The translations under genes were made by a program, and so were the position numbers. From Strix aluco (lineage: Eukaryota > Chordata > Aves > Strigiformes > Strigidae), in assembly GCF_031877795.1 (NCBI RefSeq), contig NC_133932.1:20710180-20774179 (forward strand): a stretch of DNA of 64,000 bases. Direction: 5' to 3'. Under the pieces are notes generated by a model. It saw only the letters and a program-made list of their open reading frames with translations. It had not been told where the DNA came from and searched no databases. Positions 11,901 through 22,300 of this stretch are shown in pieces; positions within the stretch are counted from its first letter, which is position 1, and the number at the start of each line of letters is the position of its first letter.

Positions 11901-14900
11901 GTAATTGAGTAAAGCCTTATGGAAACTCACCTCTAAGGTTGGCAGGTTCTTTATATTCATCCTTGCAAATATGACATAACTAAGCCTCAGGTTTGAAATG
12001 CCTAGAGTCTGTGACACCATTGCTTCATTTGGTTCATGTTAGAGTCAAATCAGGCTATCTGACATAGATGTATCACATATCTACACAGGCAAAGTGTGTG
12101 GTTTCTGCCTGTGGATCTTTTCTGTGAGGTCTCCAGAACTCGTGACTACTGTGTGGGTACAGAGATCTCTGCCACCTCTCAAAAGAAAAGATTTGCCTTT
12201 GTATACTTAGAGCTTTGAGCTTCGCCTTGACATAGCTGCATTTTTGCTGCAATGCTGTGGATCATTTGGGATGGAACATGTGAATCGGGTACTGGAAAGA
12301 AAGCAAGGATTAAAAATGGAATTCTTATATTTGGCAGCTATCAGGATGAATTGAATCGTTCTAGGATCTCTGTTATTTGTAGTCTGTGGCCGTATGTGCT
12401 TTTGTGTGTGTTATGTGGGGTGCCCCAAGGGTGTTTCTTTTCCTGGATGTGGAGGAGTGAATTTTTTTTAATTTTTTTTTTTTTGTTGCACTGCTTATCA
12501 ACAACCTTGAAGAGGGCTCGGTGCCAAATGTAGCAATACGGGCTGCAGCTACAAGAAAGGGCCTAAACACTGTCGAATCATGGATCGCCTTGACAATCCT
12601 ATGAATAGTTTTCAGCTTAGGAGTGGATAACCAGCTCACAAATTTCAATGGGGAGAAATGTGAGGGAATGAGGCCAGAAGCCAGCACTGCTCGTGGGGAT
12701 TATGCTGTGGTGCACATGGGAGTGTGAGGGACAATATGCAGCTGCTGCTGTAGTGTTGGAATTAGCTTTAGGAGTCACGTTCAGATCGCCTGAAGCATCC
12801 AGTGGTTCAGTCCAATAATGGATTTCTGTGTTTCTGCTTCATAACAGCTTGTCATGCAGCCCAGTAGTGAGTGACAGCATATCAGGGAGTGCTGCTGCAT
12901 ACCATCCAGCGCTCACAGTTCTGTGGAGGAGGCGGATGTGCAGCGATAAAGAAGAGGTGTTCCAGGGGAGAGAGGAGCATGAGAAGTCTTCCGATTCCTG
13001 AACTTGAGATAGCACAGTCATGTGTTTGAGGAAAGGAAGGCGACTAATCATATGACTGAGAAATACATTTGAATTTTTATTTTTAATTGAGTTTAAATCC
13101 CTTTAAGGATTGAAGCAGGATCCTGAATGGAAATCTTGGGAAGAGTCTCATTGAATCTTGCTTGATTAGATCTGGGCTCTACTCCAGAGCTAATCAAGAT
13201 AATGTTATGAAGCAAGATTGGTGCTAAGGGAAAAAAAACTAGGGGCATCTGTTTGCAGTGAATTTAGTTTAACAGTGTCTTCTAAGGAACTGGTTTTAGG
13301 GGGTTTTGGGTTATTTTTTTTGTTTTGATTTTTTATAAAATACTTTATTCCTAAGGACTTGTTTTCTGTTCTTTCAGGATAGCAGTGGCTCATAGGACAA
13401 TGTTCCAGAGAGGAGAAGTGCATAACAAACCCACTGGCTTCTGGGGAATGATAAAAAGCGTTACAACATCTGTTGCAGGCAGTGAAAGTATCCTTCATCT
13501 GCATGCTGGCACCTGCCTTGTGAGGTGGCTCCAGCTTTCTTCTGTTTTAAAAGGAAGAGTGTTAGTTGGGCCGGTTACAAAGCATTTGTGTTTCAACACA
13601 TTTCAGCAGTCTGAGCAAAAGGCTTAATGTCTCCTGGGAAGTTTGTTCTCTGGCACTGTACTGCCTGACCTTTTGCCCAGGGGTTGGATGCATAGATTTA
13701 CTGTGACACAGTCGGGAGTTGTATGCTGCTACCCTGCCCTATAAATGTGCTGTTGCATCACCGTGGTTGAGGTGTACAGCAGATCTCAGGACAGGTGTGC
13801 ACACTTACGGTGTCACGTTGCAGATGGCTACCCCGTCGCATCACTGACGTGGGAGGCAACTTTCTATTCTGGTGTATCCTTTGCTCGTATGACTGACCTG
13901 CATGCGTATTTTTCTCGTAACTTGAAATATGCTCTTCTGGGTTGGGGAACCCGTGATGTACACGAGCAAAACAATGGGGTTGGCTGAGGTGCTGGAACAA
14001 TTTAGCTAACCTATAGTTAGTTGGCTTTCTGGCCATGTTGGAAAGCTGTGAGAAAAAGAGGGGCAGGAAGCAACTTGTTGATGAAATAAATTGTTCTCGT
14101 GGTACAGACTGGTCGCTGGCACTATAGCGGTGTGACAAAAGGGTGGATAGGAACAGGTGAACAGAACTTGCTCTGCCCATATGAAAGCAGTAGAAGGAAT
14201 CTGTTGGGAGTTACAAAGGTCTGTATTTCTCTAACTTACAGTTGCCTACCAGCAATTTCTGCCAGACCACCTAAATAGTGCAGTTTGCATATTTAAGGCT
14301 GAGGACTCTTCTTCCTCTCCTTTCCCACTAGCTGTTAAAATCAGAATTTGGCTATTTGACAAGAGCCTTCATAATAATCACTAATCTCTTGGAGCAGTTA
14401 CTCAGCAGTTTTTTTTATGAAGATGGTATGAGAGTGACATATTGTGAGATGCACTTCAGTGAGAAGGGAAACTGCTCAAAGTGGGGCAGCAGTTTTCGAG
14501 AGCTCTGGTTCTATTCTGCAGTGTGTTCCCCAGGCAGAGAAATGAAGAGCTTGTTGCGTGACTGCCTAAATACTGTGTACTGCCTACCTTCTTAAAATGG
14601 AGTAGTGTGCAATATATGTATCCTTGAGATTTCTTTGAGTGCAGGATTAACAAGGAGCATTAAGACAATCAGAAAACTGATCCGGATGAAGAAAGTAGTC
14701 AGAACATTAGGTGCGGCCCTTGGGCTGAAGGTGGGGAATGTTTTGTTTTTAATGACGAATTTGTGACGTATTCTAGACTTGACTATGCTGGTTTGCCAGA
14801 TCTGTCCCTTATCCAGCAAGAAGTGGATGCCCTAGAAGAGCTGAGTCGGCAGCTTTTTCTGGAAACTGCTGACTTGCATGCAACAAAGGTACACAGCAAA

Positions 14901-17529
14901 GTAACTGCCCAGATGGGTGTTGGGAGGCCAGAGTAGTTCAAAAGAGAATGTATGTTACAAGAAATTGAATGCTGTTCAGCAGGTAAATGTTGAAATGTGA
15001 TGTGGTGGAGTGAGGATCCGCTTTAATTTTGGGTCTAGATGGCAGTTTCTTTCCAGTTCAGGTACATACCAGAGTATGCCTCATGTCCCTAAAGCCATTC
15101 AGAAACTTTTGAATAAAAAAATGTTGAGTTCAGAAACATTTGAATTAAGAGGTGTAGAAGGATAAAGCTGTGTTTGCTACTATTGGTGCTCCATTAAAAT
15201 TTTGTGTTATGGGTGATTGTGGAAATTATATTTTTTTTGTGTCTGTTCTGTTCCCCCTCCCTCCTTCTGTATTTCCAGGAGAGAATAGAGTACTCCAAAA
15301 CTTTCCAGGGAAAATACTTTAATTTTTTGGGTTATTTTTTCTCCATCTACTGTGTCTGGAAAATCTTCATGGTATGTAAATGTTTTAATGTGTTTTATGT
15401 GGACATATGCAAATGTCACACCCTGCATAGATTATGCTATACGTGCAGTTCATCAAGTAATGCTCTGGTTTCCTTAAAATCCTGCTTCTGGAAATTCTGA
15501 AAGAAGCTGATTCTTGATTGAAGTAAAGCTTTGGATCTGTCTTTTTGTACAGAGCATTAGATGAGCAATTCTTACATGCTTCATTTTGCACCTTCTTAGA
15601 CAGTCCGACCTCCCTCTGTCCCTTTGTTTGGGGATACAAAGTGAGAGTCCTGCATGTGTCTCACATGTAACAGTGAGGTATGCTTTTAGTTTCTTGTTTG
15701 AACGTAAGTCCATCTCTCTCTTGCAGGCAACCATCAATATTGTATTTGATCGTGTGGGGAAGACTGATCCAGTCACAAGAGGAATTGAGATCACTGTAAA
15801 TTATCTGGGAATCCAGTTTGATGTGAGACTTTATTAATTCTTACAGACTTTTCAGCAGTTCCTATCTTATCTAAATAAAATCATACTGCTGATAGGGAGA
15901 GGGTGGTAGAGGCCTGAGAATGTGTCTTTGACTTCTGATTTATTGAGGAGGAAGGGAAGATGCACCATGAACTTTGCTTTCACACTGATTGTATGCTGCG
16001 TTGGTAATGTGGTCTTGCCAGAGAGGCAGTGATTTGCTTGTTTGTTTTGAGCAAATGGAAACACATTAGTCAACTTGCTTAGATTAATACATTTACTGCA
16101 GAGTAATTACGTTTGCTCGTGCACATAGGTGTTCTGTCATTTACACTTTTAAAATATATCCCTGTGAATACAGGGTTCTTTGTGATTGGTGTAAGTTAAA
16201 TCTGTTTTTATCATGTCTTTGGAGAAAATAATTGCTAATATGTTTGTGAAAATGTCTGTTGTATAAACCTGTCTACAATGGATATCTCTACAATTAGGAA
16301 ATAAGAAGAATTGGCAGCTATAAGATGTGTAAATGGGGTTAGTGTTAGAGATTTAACTGTATTCTTCTTGTTGATACAGGTGAAATTCTGGTCTCAGCAC
16401 ATTTCCTTTATTCTTGTTGGAATAATTATTGTTACCTCTATCAGAGGATTGTTAATCACACTTACAAAGGTAAGAGCCAGGACTCGTCTGTGGTTTTGGA
16501 CCAGGAAAGCTGTTATCAGATCTTTAACTTTAGAAGGGACAAATACAGTATAAACTTTCAATACACATTTATGTTTTAAATATCGGAATATAAATACTGG
16601 CAGAGGGAGGAAGGGAGGAAAATTACCTTCTGCAGTATATTTCCCCACTCAGTCTCTCTTGCTGAAGAGACGTAGATGTTAAATGAGATGTTAAATGTAA
16701 GCAAGGGTTCAGAATGATGCTGTAGCAAGGGCTTATTAGCAAGGTTGATGAGATGGTGATTAAAAGAACTTAGATTGCTTAATTTGAGCTGCTGGTAGCA
16801 CTGGAAAGGCATGGGACTCATTGTCTTGACCTGGCTTTTGGTACCTAAGCTTAAACTTCAATCTATATCATTATATGACTTTTACCACATGGCGCCACTG
16901 GCTTAGGGAGATTCATGTTTAAGACTAAGACTGCAGATCTCTGAAAGCAGGGTACATGAACTCCTCCAGAAAGTATGTTTTTTATTGTTTTTTTAAAATG
17001 AAAACATACTGAATGGTATATACCTTTCATGCTGACATAAGGCACATCAGACTTATCTGATTGCTTATTTCCGGTGCTTTTTTTTGTCTTTTCTAGTTCT
17101 TCTATGCCATTTCCAGCAGCAAGTCCTCCAATGTTATTGTTCTGCTTTTAGCACAGATAATGGTGAGTATGTAGAACCATGGGCACGCCTACAAACATTT
17201 ATGCATGCATACATATTTGTGTGTGTGTACATATACACATAATAAAATTTTTGTGTGCTGACCCATATTAGCCACATAGCCAACTGTGCAACAATAACTG
17301 CTTTTTCTTTTTTAATTTGCAGGGTATGTACTTTGTGTCATCAGTGCTCTTGATCCGGATGAGCATGCCTCTAGAGTATCGCACTATTATTACAGAAGTC
17401 CTGGGAGAGCTCCAGTTCAACTTTTATCATCGCTGGTTTGATGTGATATTCCTAGTTAGTGCGCTGTCTAGTATCCTCTTTCTCTATTTAGCACACAAAC
17501 AAGCCCCAGAGAAGCATATGGCCCTCTAA
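2917..17529 (+). CDS. GPR89B: GPR89B, Golgi pH regulator (GPHR), 13 of 14 coding exons
   Basis: The product is a multi-pass membrane protein of the Golgi that supports anion conductance and luminal acidification. Family knowledge: vertebrate GPHR has 455 residues, about nine membrane segments, a GPHR_N region and a C-terminal ABA_GPCR-type domain. Thirteen exons here splice in perfect phase to 441 residues plus a stop. Adding the roughly 14 residues expected from a first exon left of the window gives exactly 455. Recognisable blocks include [17 protein letters not shown] at the start, [13 protein letters not shown] in the middle and an end at EKHMAL. The sequence is nearly identical to the mammalian protein. 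All introns are GT-AG. The gene is convergent with PDZK1, whose transcript ends about 1.1 kb downstream. The first exon and promoter are not in view. Paralogue suffixes such as 89A or 89C apply to primates; one avian locus is expected. Confidence 0.97.
3841..3944 (+). CDS. GPR89B: GPR89B coding exon, residues about 35-69
   Basis: Acceptor ctccattgcag and donor gtgagt. The exon enters in phase 0 and leaves in phase 2. It encodes [12 protein letters not shown] through EILGVLNS, a second hydrophobic segment identical to the mammalian protein over most of its length. Confidence 0.96.
5472..5578 (+). CDS. GPR89B: GPR89B coding exon, residues about 69-105
   Basis: Acceptor attttag and donor gtgagt. 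One base completes the split serine codon and one base is left over (phase 1). It encodes [20 protein letters not shown] and the following [15 protein letters not shown], the third membrane segment. Confidence 0.95.
5922..5980 (+). repeat. 29-bp tandem duplication next to a poly-T run
   Basis: Two adjacent copies of about 29 bases (tgaggcagggaagctcaata and tgaggcagaaaagctcaata, each continuing) differ by a few substitutions. A T run of about 22 follows at 5983-6004. It lies in a GPR89B intron. Confidence 0.8.
6474..6575 (+). CDS. GPR89B: GPR89B coding exon, residues about 105-139
   Basis: Acceptor ctctctgttag and donor gtgagt, phase 1 to phase 1. It encodes [20 protein letters not shown] and then [15 protein letters not shown], the most recognisable GPHR block. 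Confidence 0.96.
8210..8345. other. GC-rich patch inside a GPR89B intron
   Basis: This short block is rich in G runs and GGCGG/GTGCGG words, unlike the AT-rich intron around it. Open frames cross it on both strands, but none resembles a known protein and no splice context supports an exon. Confidence 0.4.
9658..9778 (+). CDS. GPR89B: GPR89B coding exon, residues about 139-179
   Basis: Acceptor cctctctcag and donor gtaact, phase 1 to phase 2. It encodes [20 protein letters not shown] and on to [12 protein letters not shown]. It follows a 3.1-kb intron. Confidence 0.96.
10031..10111 (+). CDS. GPR89B: GPR89B coding exon, residues about 179-206
   Basis: Acceptor cattttcag and donor gtgaga, phase 2 to phase 2. 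It encodes [20 protein letters not shown] and then IVSKKKR. This is the start of the cytosolic helical region between the N- and C-terminal membrane bundles. Confidence 0.95.
12245..12850 (+). repeat. Possible very old CR1 reverse-transcriptase fragment
   Basis: A GVPQG-like reading (gtggggtgccccaaggg) is followed by ttatcaacaaccttgaagag, where CR1 has its IDDL(D/E)EG block, then by GGAGAAATG and a text resembling the CR1 C-terminal region. It is heavily decayed, with indels. The identification is a judgement of word order and may be wrong. Confidence 0.4.
13155..13220. repeat. Nested inverted repeats in a GPR89B intron
   Basis: CTTGATTAG (13161-13169) pairs with CTAATCAAG (13190-13198), extended inward by TCTGG/CCAGA with one mismatch and an 8-base loop. 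An overlapping outer pair is ATCTTGCTT (from 13155) and AAGCAAGAT (about 13212-13220). The exact origin is unknown. Confidence 0.6.
13378..13487 (+). CDS. GPR89B: GPR89B coding exon, residues about 206-243
   Basis: Acceptor ttctttcag and donor gtatcc, phase 2 to phase 1. It encodes [20 protein letters not shown] then [16 protein letters not shown]. The donor (gtatcc) is weaker than those of the other exons, but phase and homology fix it. A 3.3-kb intron lies before it. Confidence 0.93.
14800..14888 (+). CDS. GPR89B: GPR89B coding exon, residues about 243-272
   Basis: The true acceptor is gtttgccag, which gives phase 1 and reads [20 protein letters not shown] and on to ADLHATK. Another AG 23 bases upstream (ttctag) would shift the frame. 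Donor gtacac, phase 0 out. Confidence 0.94.
15279..15371 (+). CDS. GPR89B: GPR89B coding exon, residues about 273-303
   Basis: Acceptor tatttccag and donor gtatgt; 31 codons in phase 0. It encodes [20 protein letters not shown] then [11 protein letters not shown], a membrane segment of the C-terminal ABA_GPCR-type domain. Confidence 0.96.
15727..15822 (+). CDS. GPR89B: GPR89B coding exon, residues about 304-335
   Basis: Acceptor ctctcttgcag and donor gtgaga; 32 codons in phase 0. It encodes [20 protein letters not shown] then [12 protein letters not shown], a soluble loop that is highly conserved in GPHR proteins. Confidence 0.96.
16380..16469 (+). CDS. GPR89B: GPR89B coding exon, residues about 336-365
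   Basis: Acceptor ttgatacag and donor gtaaga; 30 codons in phase 0. It encodes [20 protein letters not shown] then [10 protein letters not shown], one membrane segment. Confidence 0.96.
17097..17162 (+). CDS. GPR89B: GPR89B coding exon, residues about 366-387
   Basis: Acceptor tcttttctag and donor gtgagt; 22 codons in phase 0. It encodes [20 protein letters not shown] then IM, the start of another membrane segment. Confidence 0.96.
17323..17529 (+). CDS. GPR89B: GPR89B terminal coding exon, residues about 388-455
   Basis: Acceptor ttaatttgcag. The 68 codons run [20 protein letters not shown] through [15 protein letters not shown] to EKHMAL and TAA at 17527-17529. The last residue is Leu where the human protein ends in Pro; otherwise it is close to identical. 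Confidence 0.97.
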   Translation, partial: GMYFVSSVLLIRMSMPLEYRTIITEVLGELQFNFYHRWFDVIFLVSALSSILFLYLAHKQAPEKHMAL

Positions 17530-17896
17530 GTAAGGACTGCAGTCACGCACTGCTCCCTGTCCTTTCAGCTGCACTGCTGCAACTCCTGTGGACTGCAAAA
17601 CTTGGAGAGCCAGGATTATTCTGTGTGCTCCAGCAGTAACCGGCTCTTTGAACTTCCACACATGTCATCATCAAGCTCTGTGGCTCATTTTGTTAAGGTG
17701 CCGCAGCTTGAAGCAAAGGGGATGCACATATTGAATGTGAGATAGTTTGCTGCCAAGGACTAAGGGCACTCCTTTTACTGTTAAAAGATCATCTTCACAG
17801 AAGGCGCCAAGGAAATGTGATTTTTGTTTTGAAAATCGATTCATAATTGGGATTCAGAGGACAGCAATTCTGGTGTTGAATGTTTGAGTCTGTGGA

Positions 17897-17902
17897 ATTA
17901 AA
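17897..17902 (+). terminator. Candidate GPR89B polyadenylation signal (ATTAAA)
   Basis: ATTAAA lies about 370 bases past the GPR89B stop codon, in a T-rich setting. No canonical AATAAA was noticed closer to the stop. The assignment comes from position only. Confidence 0.4.
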
Positions 17903-17918
17903 TAAGCTTTTGTAATAT

Positions 17919-19054
17919 CTTATGCACGCATCACAATTGTTTTTTGTCAGCCCCAAAGATTTGGCTGGAAGTGAGCTAGAAATTTGCTGTCTGGCAGAAG
18001 TGAAGTTGAGAGAATTTCACTGCATTTCTGTAGGGAGTGTATGCTGGTGTGTATCACTAGTACCTACTGTCCTTAGGAGCTGGAGATTAGCTTTCTGTTG
18101 CTGAGTCTCAACTTTATTTTCTCTCCCTGCATAAATGGAACTGAGGTTTTGGATTTTTCTTTGCTAGAGTTCAGTGTGAAGTCAAAGACCACAGTTATGC
18201 CTTGTTTACCTTACATGTTACAAATTTAGTTTACCTTATATGCTGTAAATTTGGTGTTCCCCACAACCTGTGTATTCTTCTACAGTAGCCCTTCTTGATG
18301 TAATTCAAGGCATAAAAGTAAATTTTATTCATGTGACTTAAGCTCGTAGCTTTCCATAGCCACTCTCCTATGCTTTGTTTATTTTAAAATTGTTCTGGAA
18401 CATAAACCATAGGTAGTAAGAGTATGACCCTAGGGGGAGAAAAATAGCCACTCTAAACAGTTTATTTCTGTGTTGCCTTTGGTGTACAGCAAGGAGGCAA
18501 AGTATAAGGCAGCAGTATTACAGAGACATTCATGTCACATTCAAGACAACATGTTGTTGACTTGGAGTTAGACAAACCTGCATGACTGAATTATGTACGC
18601 TCTTCTAATTACTGTGATCCACAGCTGTATGCAGAGAAGAGAGAATAGTGCTTAAATGTCTTGAGCTGTGAAGTTAGCTTAATATCTCAAAGAAATTTCT
18701 GCAATGTTAGCAGGAGAAAAGAGCATAATGCACAGAGTACATTGGCTTAAGCCATTTCACAGCAGTTGTAGTGCTGCAAGTGTAGCATAGAAGAGTCGCC
18801 ACAGAGATTGAGTTGACTTGGATCGGGGGAGAACTGCCTCTCCTGGGAGATGGGGAGAAATCAGTTGCTCTTTATTAAGAGCTTATCCTTAAAATGCTAA
18901 GATGCTTATGAATCTATAAAACGCTTCCACCTTCTGATGCAATATACTTAATTATATGCTTCTTGTTATTTAAGTCTTTACAGAAGTAAGTGACTAAGTG
19001 CCCGCTTTACAAGGCAGAAAGCAAATGAAGTACAATTGCAGTGTGTCAAATGAA
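17919..19054. other. Spacer between convergent GPR89B and PDZK1
   Basis: About 1.1 kb of moderately AT-rich DNA separates the likely 3' ends of the two genes. I see no exon, known repeat or RNA gene in it. Part of it may be extended 3' UTR of either gene. Confidence 0.5.
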
Positions 19055-19073
19055 TGCAAGTTACACTGAAGCG

Positions 19074-19079
19074 TTTATT
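19074..19079 (-). terminator. PDZK1 polyadenylation signal (AATAAA on the minus strand)
   Basis: TTTATT on the plus strand reads AATAAA on the minus strand, about 155 bases after the PDZK1 stop codon. It is correctly placed for a short 3' UTR. Confidence 0.6.
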
Positions 19080-19231
19080 TCAGGCAGCTGCATTTCAGCA
19101 AGAGATTGCAGTCCTTTACAGGTATGGCACTCCCAGGAATAGTCAAGTTCTGGGAGGTGTAGTAGCAAAGAATGATTGAAGAAAGAGGATTTGGAAGGTT
19201 TCTTTTTTTGTTCTTGGCATAGTTTGTCTCC

Positions 19232-19309
19232 TCAGAACTTTGTGTCATCATTGTTGTCACTGTCTGCTCTTGTAGAGGCAGCTGATTGTGAAGAGGAGGA
19301 TGAGCTTGC
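19232..19309 (-). CDS. PDZK1: PDZK1 terminal coding exon, residues 497-521
   Basis: Acceptor cctctgcag, phase 0. It encodes [20 protein letters not shown] then DDTKF and TGA at 19232-19234. It matches the human tail STASHSSSNSEDTEM in composition and position, with the final residues KF in place of EM. Confidence 0.92.
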   Translation of the reverse strand, partial: ASSSSSSQSAASTRADSDNNDDTKF

Positions 19310-22300
19310 CTGCAGAGGAGTAACAAATACGTTCTGATTATTTTTAGTTTGTAAACATGCTTGATAGCCTGCAGTGTTAGGAAGGACTCCTATTTTCATC
19401 TCTACTAATAATGTACTTGTTTGGATGGCAGAATGAGCCAACAAATGTGATTTTTGTTGTTGAAGTGCTTTCTGGTTAAGTACATTTAGAGAGAAATCTG
19501 TTCAATGGAGGTTTCCTATTGTTTAATTTCCATACCTGCTGAATTTGCACACAAAAGTGGTGCTGACTTCAGATCTGCAAAATGCAGCTTGGTGACTAAG
19601 AAACTTGAAAAAAACTTGCAGCTGGACATTTGCAGACAAGGGTAATGAAAAATTCATATGAGACAGTATTGGTCTTATTCTTGTCTGTCTTTTGCATGAT
19701 CAGAAAAGAAACATTTAAATATTTAAGGCTGACCACAAAGGATTCAAAATGACTGATTAAAGAAGAAATACCTTCCTGCTTTTCTGACTTCTGTCATGCT
19801 TCAGATTCTTTCTAATGGCATAAAGTGAGTTAAATAATTTCGAACACCACATTTCTTAGAAAATGTCATCATAATCTATCAGTTGCTCTTTCTTCTACAA
19901 AATGATCTGTTTTGAAATATTTCACCTGATTTCCCCAAAAGTGATGGATGCTTTATGATGTATTTAAGCACTTTTTTCCCTGCACTTTCAGGATTGTATT
20001 GTCTGTTTCCCATCTTCATTAAGGAGTACGTATTTGGATTATCTTGTGCCATAAAATGTATGTGCATCCTTTCTGTGATTTAATGTTGCATTAAAGATAC
20101 TCACCTGTATTATGTGTGGGGAAAGGAAGAGTTGTTTTATGATAATCAGACCACAGCTTCCCATTTAATAACATAGACTGACTTGTAAAAATCCAGGCTC
20201 AAGTTAAAAATCGTAGTTCAGGAATACATACTAGCTGAAAAAAGTTCTTTTACTATCCCCTAGATGATCCCTTAACACGTGCTTAATGCAGTATTACTCA
20301 CCCGTTCCCTTGGTTCAGGTGAGTTTCTTTCTGGCTCTGACGGATGGTTTTCTGTATAAGCAGGAGGTTCAGAAGTGTCGTGGACTGGATCTGCCATAGA
20401 AGCTGTGATGGGCATGTTCTGGTCCTGGAAATATTTGTAAGCATCTTTGCTGCACACCAGTAGTGTTAGTCTGTCACCACTGTCTTGGATTCTTGACACC
20501 ACTTTGTCATAGGATTCATTAATCACATTCACCCCATTCACTTCCACCAAAAAGTCGTTATTTTCAACACCTGCTGTGTCAGCTGGCCCATGGTTTTGTA
20601 CCTGCAAAGGCAAGTTCAAACTGTGGTATTAGCATAAAAGTGGGAAAGATACATTAACAACTGATGGTTGGCTAGACTATTGTGTTACTGCTTTCCTTAC
20701 AAGATAGCAAAATAAGCATGGGGAAGGGGGAATTTGTGTGTCAGAAGTGAATTGGGAAAGGCAATAGGCCTAGATGTAGTTTGAGATTTAAGATGTCTTG
20801 ATTTTGGTAGATTTTTGTTCTAGAAATACGGCACGGCAGAATCACGAAAACAGGTGGAAACCCAATTTTCTGATTATTTGCAGGTCCCTGTCCAGGAACT
20901 TTAAAGTTAACTTTACTACATTTCACAGATTCCGTAGTACTTAGTAATGAGTGGAACCCCTCTTCTCAGGAAAGCTGAAGGCACAGACATAATTTGAGAT
21001 AGCAGAGGTTTGACTTTGTCAGCTGTGGAATTCAGAGAAGGGGGGTAGAGTGGGATGAAGGTGTCTCTCACATTCAGGGTGTTCTACACTCAAAAAAATC
21101 TTATTTACTAATTTTAGCATGCCAGCTTCACGAATAAAAGCAAAAAATCATGCAAAAGCTGGATTCCCTTTCCCTTTAGACATCGAACAGAATGCGGAGT
21201 GTTTTCTGGTGCTTATTTTTTGTCTTGGTCCTACAGTGTCAGTCTGACTTTAACAATTGCAGCTCTTATCTGAGAGCACTGGAGAAGAGACTTGTCTTTT
21301 GTGGCTTTTGTTGAATATATTTGCAGGACGGAAGGGAGGAAGCTGTCCGGCAGACTACTTCAGCTTTTCCTTGTTCCTCATTCTACATTAGTACCTCATT
21401 GATGAATAGTCCAGGCTTGTTCTTGATCATGTTTAAACTGAAGCCAAATCCACTAGGCCCCTTCACCATCTTGCAGATTCTTGGCTTGTGGTTCACTTTC
21501 TGCTCAGTATGCAACTCCACTCTTTCCTGCATTTTAGCTGGAGTTGGATCTTTTGCTTTGTAGTAGTATGAGAAGGGGGAAATTTGAGCCTGAGAAAAGT
21601 GAAAAAACTTTGTTAACATAAAGACTTCTGTTGGAAATCTGTATTAGGCTTTCATGCTCAACATGTTTTATGTGAAACCTTTTTAATGACTCAGACTTGA
21701 GCTGCAGTAAAGAGCTCTTTGCTATTAATTTCTGAGTGGAAAACTACAGTGTTGGATCTATGTGAGAAGGGAATTTTGTTACTCTTTTTTTTCATAAATG
21801 GTTACACAGCCATGTAAGCTCTGAATTTGCTGTCTTAAACTTCTAACCTTTCTTGTGATGTGTTTAAATTTAGAATTGTTCCAATAGTGCCTATAAAATA
21901 CTGCATGAGGCCAAAAATTTGGGTGTTTAGTGACTTGCTGTACAAGTGCAAGGAGAGTTGCTGAAATATTGGTGTATCTTAGACATTTCCTGCAAGTTGA
22001 AGAAGTGTCTGTCAGAGCAGACTGGCTGTTTTGTTGCTGCATATGTCTCTTCATAATGATAAATTATCAATTCTTAGCAGTAGTTTGCATTTTCTTACCA
22101 GTTTATACATGGCGTCAGTCTCCTTATCCACTACCAGCAGTGTGGTTTTTGCCTCAGACTGCTTAATTTTTCCCACTATGCTTTCATGATCCAGACCATC
22201 CACTGGCTCGCCGTTGACAGCTACTAAGATGTCATTGTCTTTGAGACCTGCCTTGGCTGCTGGGCTCCCGGAATCAACATCCTTGATTACATGATCTAAG

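Noticed and set aside
13758-14180. 140-codon minus-strand frame
   Set aside because: It lies antisense in a GPR89B intron and resembles no known protein; no splice or polyadenylation context was seen.
14777-14799. Upstream acceptor (ttctag) for the GPR89B exon at 14800
   Set aside because: It would add 23 bases and shift the frame; the acceptor at 14799 restores the conserved NLSLIQQEV text.
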